From CAISIP01 sp963974265 (GTDB taxonomy: Bacteria; Pseudomonadota; Gammaproteobacteria; Burkholderiales; Burkholderiaceae_C), in NCBI GenBank assembly GCA_963974265.1, contig CAXBDR010000247.1, forward strand, positions 1 through 7,067: a DNA stretch of 7,067 bases, given 5' to 3'. Below the pieces are notes generated by a model, which did no database searches, was not told the origin of the DNA, and was given only the letters and a program-made list of their open reading frames with translations. The position numbers and the translations under genes were made by a program. This document shows, one piece after another, positions 4,499 to 7,067 of the stretch. Within the stretch, counting starts at the first letter, position 1; every line of letters begins with the position of its first letter.

Positions 4499-6364
4499 AT
4501 GTTGTCACTGCCTGCGGTCGTCTCGCGCCGGATCATCACCACCGTGGCGGTGGCGATGTCGGTGTTCCACCTGTATGTGGCCTTCGTCGGCCCGCCCGAC
4601 GCCTATGTGATGCGCGGCGCGCACCTGGCGTTTGCGCTGGTGCTGGGTTTCCTGATCATGCCCGGGTTCAACGGCTCGGCCGAACGCGTGGGCTGGTTCG
4701 ACGTGGTGCTGGTGTTGGCCGCTGCGGCCGCGGCGTTGTATCCGAGCATGAACCTGGCCTATATCCAGGGCCGGATGTATTACGTGGACGACCCCATCGT
4801 GGCGGACTACGTGTTCGGTGGTGCCGTCATCGTGCTGGTGCTCGAAGCCACGCGGCGCGCCACTGGCTGGGCACTGCCGATCACCGCCATCATCTTCCTC
4901 GTCTACGGGCTGACCATCGGCAACCAGTCGGTCGGTGTCATGCTCGACCAGCTCTACCTGACGACCGAGGGCATCTTCGGCATCCCCCTGTACGTGTCGG
5001 CCACCTACGTGATGTTGTTCATCCTGTTCGGCGCCTTCGTCGAACGCAGCGGTGCCGGCCAGCTCTTCATGGATTTCGCACTCGCGTTGGCCGGCCATAC
5101 CTCGGGCGGCCCGGCCAAGGTGGCCGTGATCACCAGCAGCCTGTTCGGCACGGTGTCGGGCAGCGCAGTCGCCAATGTGATGACCACCGGCACCTTCACG
5201 ATTCCGCTGATGATGCGCACTGGCTACCGGCCGGCGTTCTCGGGCGCGGTGGAGGCGGTGGCCTCGACGGGCGGCCAGCTGATGCCGCCCATCATGGGCG
5301 CGGCGGCCTTCGTGATGGCGGAGTTCCTGGGCGTGTCCTACCTCACCGTGGCCGCGTTCGCGCTGCTGCCGGCCGTGCTGTATTACGTGGCGGTGTTCAT
5401 GGCCGTGCATTTCGAGGCCAAGCGCATCGGCCTGGTGGGGCTGCCCAAGGCCGACCTGCCACGGCTGCGCGAGGTCATCGTCGAACGCGGACACCTGTTC
5501 CTGCCGCTGGTGGTCATTGTCGTCGTGCTGCTGGCCGGCTACAGCGCGGCGTTCTCGGCCCTGTGCGGCATCGGCTCGGTGATTCCCACCACCTGGCTGC
5601 GTGCAAGCACGCGCAAGACCTTCACGCTGCGCGCCATCATCGAGGCGCTGGAGTCCGGTGCGCGCAACACGCTGGTGGTCGCGCTGGCGTGCGCCACCGC
5701 CGGCATCGTCATCGGCACCATCACGCTGACCGGCCTGGGCCTGGCGTTCACCGGCGTGGTGCTGGCGCTGTCGCAGAATTCGCTGCTGCTGGCGCTGGTC
5801 CTGACCATGCTGGCGGGCATCCTGCTGGGCATGGGCCTGCCCACGACGCCGGCCTACATCGTGCAGGTGGCATTGCTGGTGCCGGCGCTGGTCAAGCTGG
5901 GCGTCCAGGTCGAGGCCGCTCACCTGTTCGTTCTCTATTTCGCCGTGTTGTCGGCGATCACGCCACCGGTGGCGATGGCGGTCTACGCGGCCAACGGCAT
6001 TTCGCGCGGTACCTTGATGGACACCAGCTGGGCGGCGGTCAAGATGGGCCTGACCGGCTACATCATTCCCTTCATGTTCGTGTTTGCGCCATCGCTGCTG
6101 CTGATCGGCGACCTGTCCGTCGTGTTGCTGGCCACGGTGACGGCCACCGTCGGCGTGGTCTGCCTGGCCGCCGGATTGCACAGTTACTTCTTTTTCGGCC
6201 CCGCACGCTGGTGGGAGCGCCTGTTGCTGATCGCCGCCGCGCTGGTGCTGATCAAGCCGGGCCTGCAGACCGACCTGATCGGCATGGCCTTGATCGGCAT
6301 CACCGTGGCCAGCCAGTTGTGGGCGCGCAGATCCGCCGGCGCCGGCGTCAAGACATCCGCATGA
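4499..6364 (+). CDS. TRAP transporter fused permease (4TM/12TM, TAXI-associated)
   Basis: This inner-membrane subunit imports the solute delivered by the TAXI protein, driven by a sodium or proton gradient. It has 621 residues, with the small DctQ-like and large DctM-like subunits in one chain, as is usual for TAXI systems. The N-terminal part (about 1-140) has four to five hydrophobic segments, from RIITTVAVAMSVFHLYVAF to ITAIIFLVYGLTIG. The DctM-like core follows: GTVSGSAVANVMTTGTF with Ser220 in the first re-entrant loop, then GGQLMPPIMGAAAF. The second inverted half has GMGLPTTPAY around residue 445 and SAITPPVAMAVYAANGI from residue 485. Two or three further hydrophobic segments (about 535-610) make the C terminus, ending RRSAG. 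The stop overlaps a following ATG (ATGA at 6361-6364). It is preceded by a hairpin that may lower its expression relative to the TAXI protein. The frame is intact with no sign of decay. Confidence 0.95.
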   Translation: MLSLPAVVSRRIITTVAVAMSVFHLYVAFVGPPDAYVMRGAHLAFALVLGFLIMPGFNGSAERVGWFDVVLVLAAAAAALYPSMNLAYIQGRMYYVDDPIVADYVFGGAVIVLVLEATRRATGWALPITAIIFLVYGLTIGNQSVGVMLDQLYLTTEGIFGIPLYVSATYVMLFILFGAFVERSGAGQLFMDFALALAGHTSGGPAKVAVITSSLFGTVSGSAVANVMTTGTFTIPLMMRTGYRPAFSGAVEAVASTGGQLMPPIMGAAAFVMAEFLGVSYLTVAAFALLPAVLYYVAVFMAVHFEAKRIGLVGLPKADLPRLREVIVERGHLFLPLVVIVVVLLAGYSAAFSALCGIGSVIPTTWLRASTRKTFTLRAIIEALESGARNTLVVALACATAGIVIGTITLTGLGLAFTGVVLALSQNSLLLALVLTMLAGILLGMGLPTTPAYIVQVALLVPALVKLGVQVEAAHLFVLYFAVLSAITPPVAMAVYAANGISRGTLMDTSWAAVKMGLTGYIIPFMFVFAPSLLLIGDLSVVLLATVTATVGVVCLAAGLHSYFFFGPARWWERLLLIAAALVLIKPGLQTDLIGMALIGITVASQLWARRSAGAGVKTSA

Positions 6365-6426
6365 GCGAGGCCGGGCCGCTCACGACTTGCCCGCACAGCC
6401 GCCCGAGGGGCAAAGGAAACCCATGA
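6361..6426 (+). CDS. possible 21-residue ORF bridging permease and GST
   Basis: ATG at 6361 overlaps the permease stop (ATGA), and its own stop TGA at 6424-6426 overlaps the GST start at 6423 (ATGA again), so it exactly fills the 58-base gap. The peptide (starts MSEAGPLTTC, ends GKGNP) is hydrophilic and matches nothing I know. No clear ribosome site precedes it, but coupling to permease translation would not need one. Translation through it would keep ribosomes running up to the GST start. It may be chance. Confidence 0.2.
   Translation: MSEAGPLTTCPHSRPRGKGNP
6413..6418 (+). promoter_or_regulatory. ribosome binding site of the GST gene
   Basis: AAGGAA (within CAAAGGAAAC) lies 4-5 bases before the ATG at 6423 and supports that start over an in-frame TTG at 6387, whose extra residues do not fit the family. 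Confidence 0.65.
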
Positions 6427-7064
6427 CCATTGCGTTGTACGCATTCGATACACCCAACGGGCGCAAGATCAGCGTCGCGCTCGAGGAGATGGGCCTGCCT
6501 TATGACGTGCATGTCGTCGACATCACCAAGGGCGAGCAGAACCAGCCGGAGTTCCTGAAGATCAGCCCGAACAACAAGATTCCGGCCATCGTCGATCCGC
6601 AGGGGCCGACCGGAGCGCCCGTCAGCGTGTTCGAGTCCGGCGCCATCCTGATCTACCTGGCCGAGAAGTCGGGCCGTTTCCTGCCCGCGGATCCGCTCAG
6701 GCGCATCGCGGCCCTCGAATGGCTGATGTTCCAGATGGGCGGCTTCGGCCCCATGCCGGGCCAGGTGCATCATTTCATCGCGCTGGCGAACGAGACCGAA
6801 CGGCGTTACGGACTGGAGCGTTTCATGGCCGAAACCCGGCGGCTCTATGGCGTGATGGATCGGCGGCTGGCCGAGCACGAATATTTCGCCGACGAGTTGT
6901 CGATCGCAGACTTCGCGATCCTGGGCTGGGCCTGGCGCCACGAGCGCCACAAGGTCGACCTGGCGGACTTCCCGCACGTGCAGCGTTGGTACCAGGCGAT
7001 GATGGCGCGCCCGGCGGTGGCGCGCGGCTTTGCCGTGCCGTTGCGGCGCCCGGCCGCGGGCTGA
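6423..7064 (+). CDS. yfcG: glutathione S-transferase, Nu class (YfcG-like disulfide-bond oxidoreductase)
   Basis: This is a cytoplasmic glutathione-binding enzyme. Characterised YfcG has strong glutathione-dependent disulfide reductase activity and little classical transferase activity. The 213-residue product matches E. coli YfcG (about 215) rather than the longer YghU. The thioredoxin-like N-terminal domain (1-85) carries TPNGRKI (Thr10, Asn12), the Nu-class glutathione site in place of a Tyr, Ser or Cys nucleophile, then ISPNNKIPAIVD and FESGAILIYLAEK, where the ES pair binds the glutamyl group. The helical C-terminal domain has WLMFQMGGFGPMPGQVHHF, a class marker, and SIADFAILGW. There is no cysteine in the whole protein, which agrees with the known mechanism using two bound glutathiones rather than an enzyme thiol. 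The gene lies 58 bases after the permease and probably shares its transcript. Its link to the transported compound is unknown; it may protect against thiol stress or be a passenger. Confidence 0.93.
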   Translation: MTIALYAFDTPNGRKISVALEEMGLPYDVHVVDITKGEQNQPEFLKISPNNKIPAIVDPQGPTGAPVSVFESGAILIYLAEKSGRFLPADPLRRIAALEWLMFQMGGFGPMPGQVHHFIALANETERRYGLERFMAETRRLYGVMDRRLAEHEYFADELSIADFAILGWAWRHERHKVDLADFPHVQRWYQAMMARPAVARGFAVPLRRPAAG

Positions 7065-7067
7065 ACG

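Noticed and set aside
4505..6181. A 558-residue minus-strand open frame antisense to the permease
   Set aside because: It is a low-complexity His/Gln/Arg-rich shadow of the permease gene, with no recognisable domain and no ribosome site.
4417..6360. A long plus-strand frame overlapping the permease in another frame
   Set aside because: It is Arg/Gly/His-rich shadow sequence; the overlapping permease frame has the family motifs and hydrophobic segments. Only its last 21 codons are kept, as a weak candidate.

Overview
This is a compact, GC-rich bacterial window. It looks like a betaproteobacterium, most likely of the order Burkholderiales and near Bordetella/Achromobacter. That placement is inferred from the style of the chorismate synthase, the strong G/C third-position bias, and the presence of a TAXI-type TRAP transporter; no rRNA or other marker is present to confirm it. 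No tRNA or rRNA gene, insertion sequence, CRISPR array or phage gene was seen.

Layout: aroC (chorismate synthase, 82-1197, +) ends tail to tail, with a 12-base overlap, against an EamA/DMT-family membrane transporter (1186-2118, -). The transporter is divergent from an aroE-type shikimate dehydrogenase (2296-3135, +) across about 177 bases. A 326-base non-coding stretch follows (3136-3461). It holds a candidate 19-bp operator dyad, an 11-bp palindrome and a 9-base-period GACAA repeat. Then come a TAXI periplasmic solute-binding protein (3462-4400, +), a strong GC hairpin with a short T-rich tail (4409-4440), a fused 4TM/12TM TRAP permease (4499-6364, +) and a Nu-class glutathione S-transferase of the YfcG type (6423-7064, +).

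The last three genes look like one transcription unit: TAXI protein binds a small organic acid or amino acid in the periplasm, the fused permease imports it, and the GST follows directly. The hairpin between binding protein and permease is well placed to give excess binding protein over permease. Two shikimate-pathway enzymes flank a small-molecule exporter-type gene and sit upstream of the uptake system. Whether the TRAP system carries a shikimate-pathway compound is a hypothesis only; TAXI ligands cannot be read from sequence.

Two tiny open frames (14-82 and 6361-6426, 22 and 21 codons) each end exactly on the start codon of the following gene (aroC, GST). Both also begin on an ATGA stop/start overlap. 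They may be translational-coupling elements or chance. The window is otherwise ordinary metabolic and transport sequence, and I found no convincing new defence or mobile system in it.
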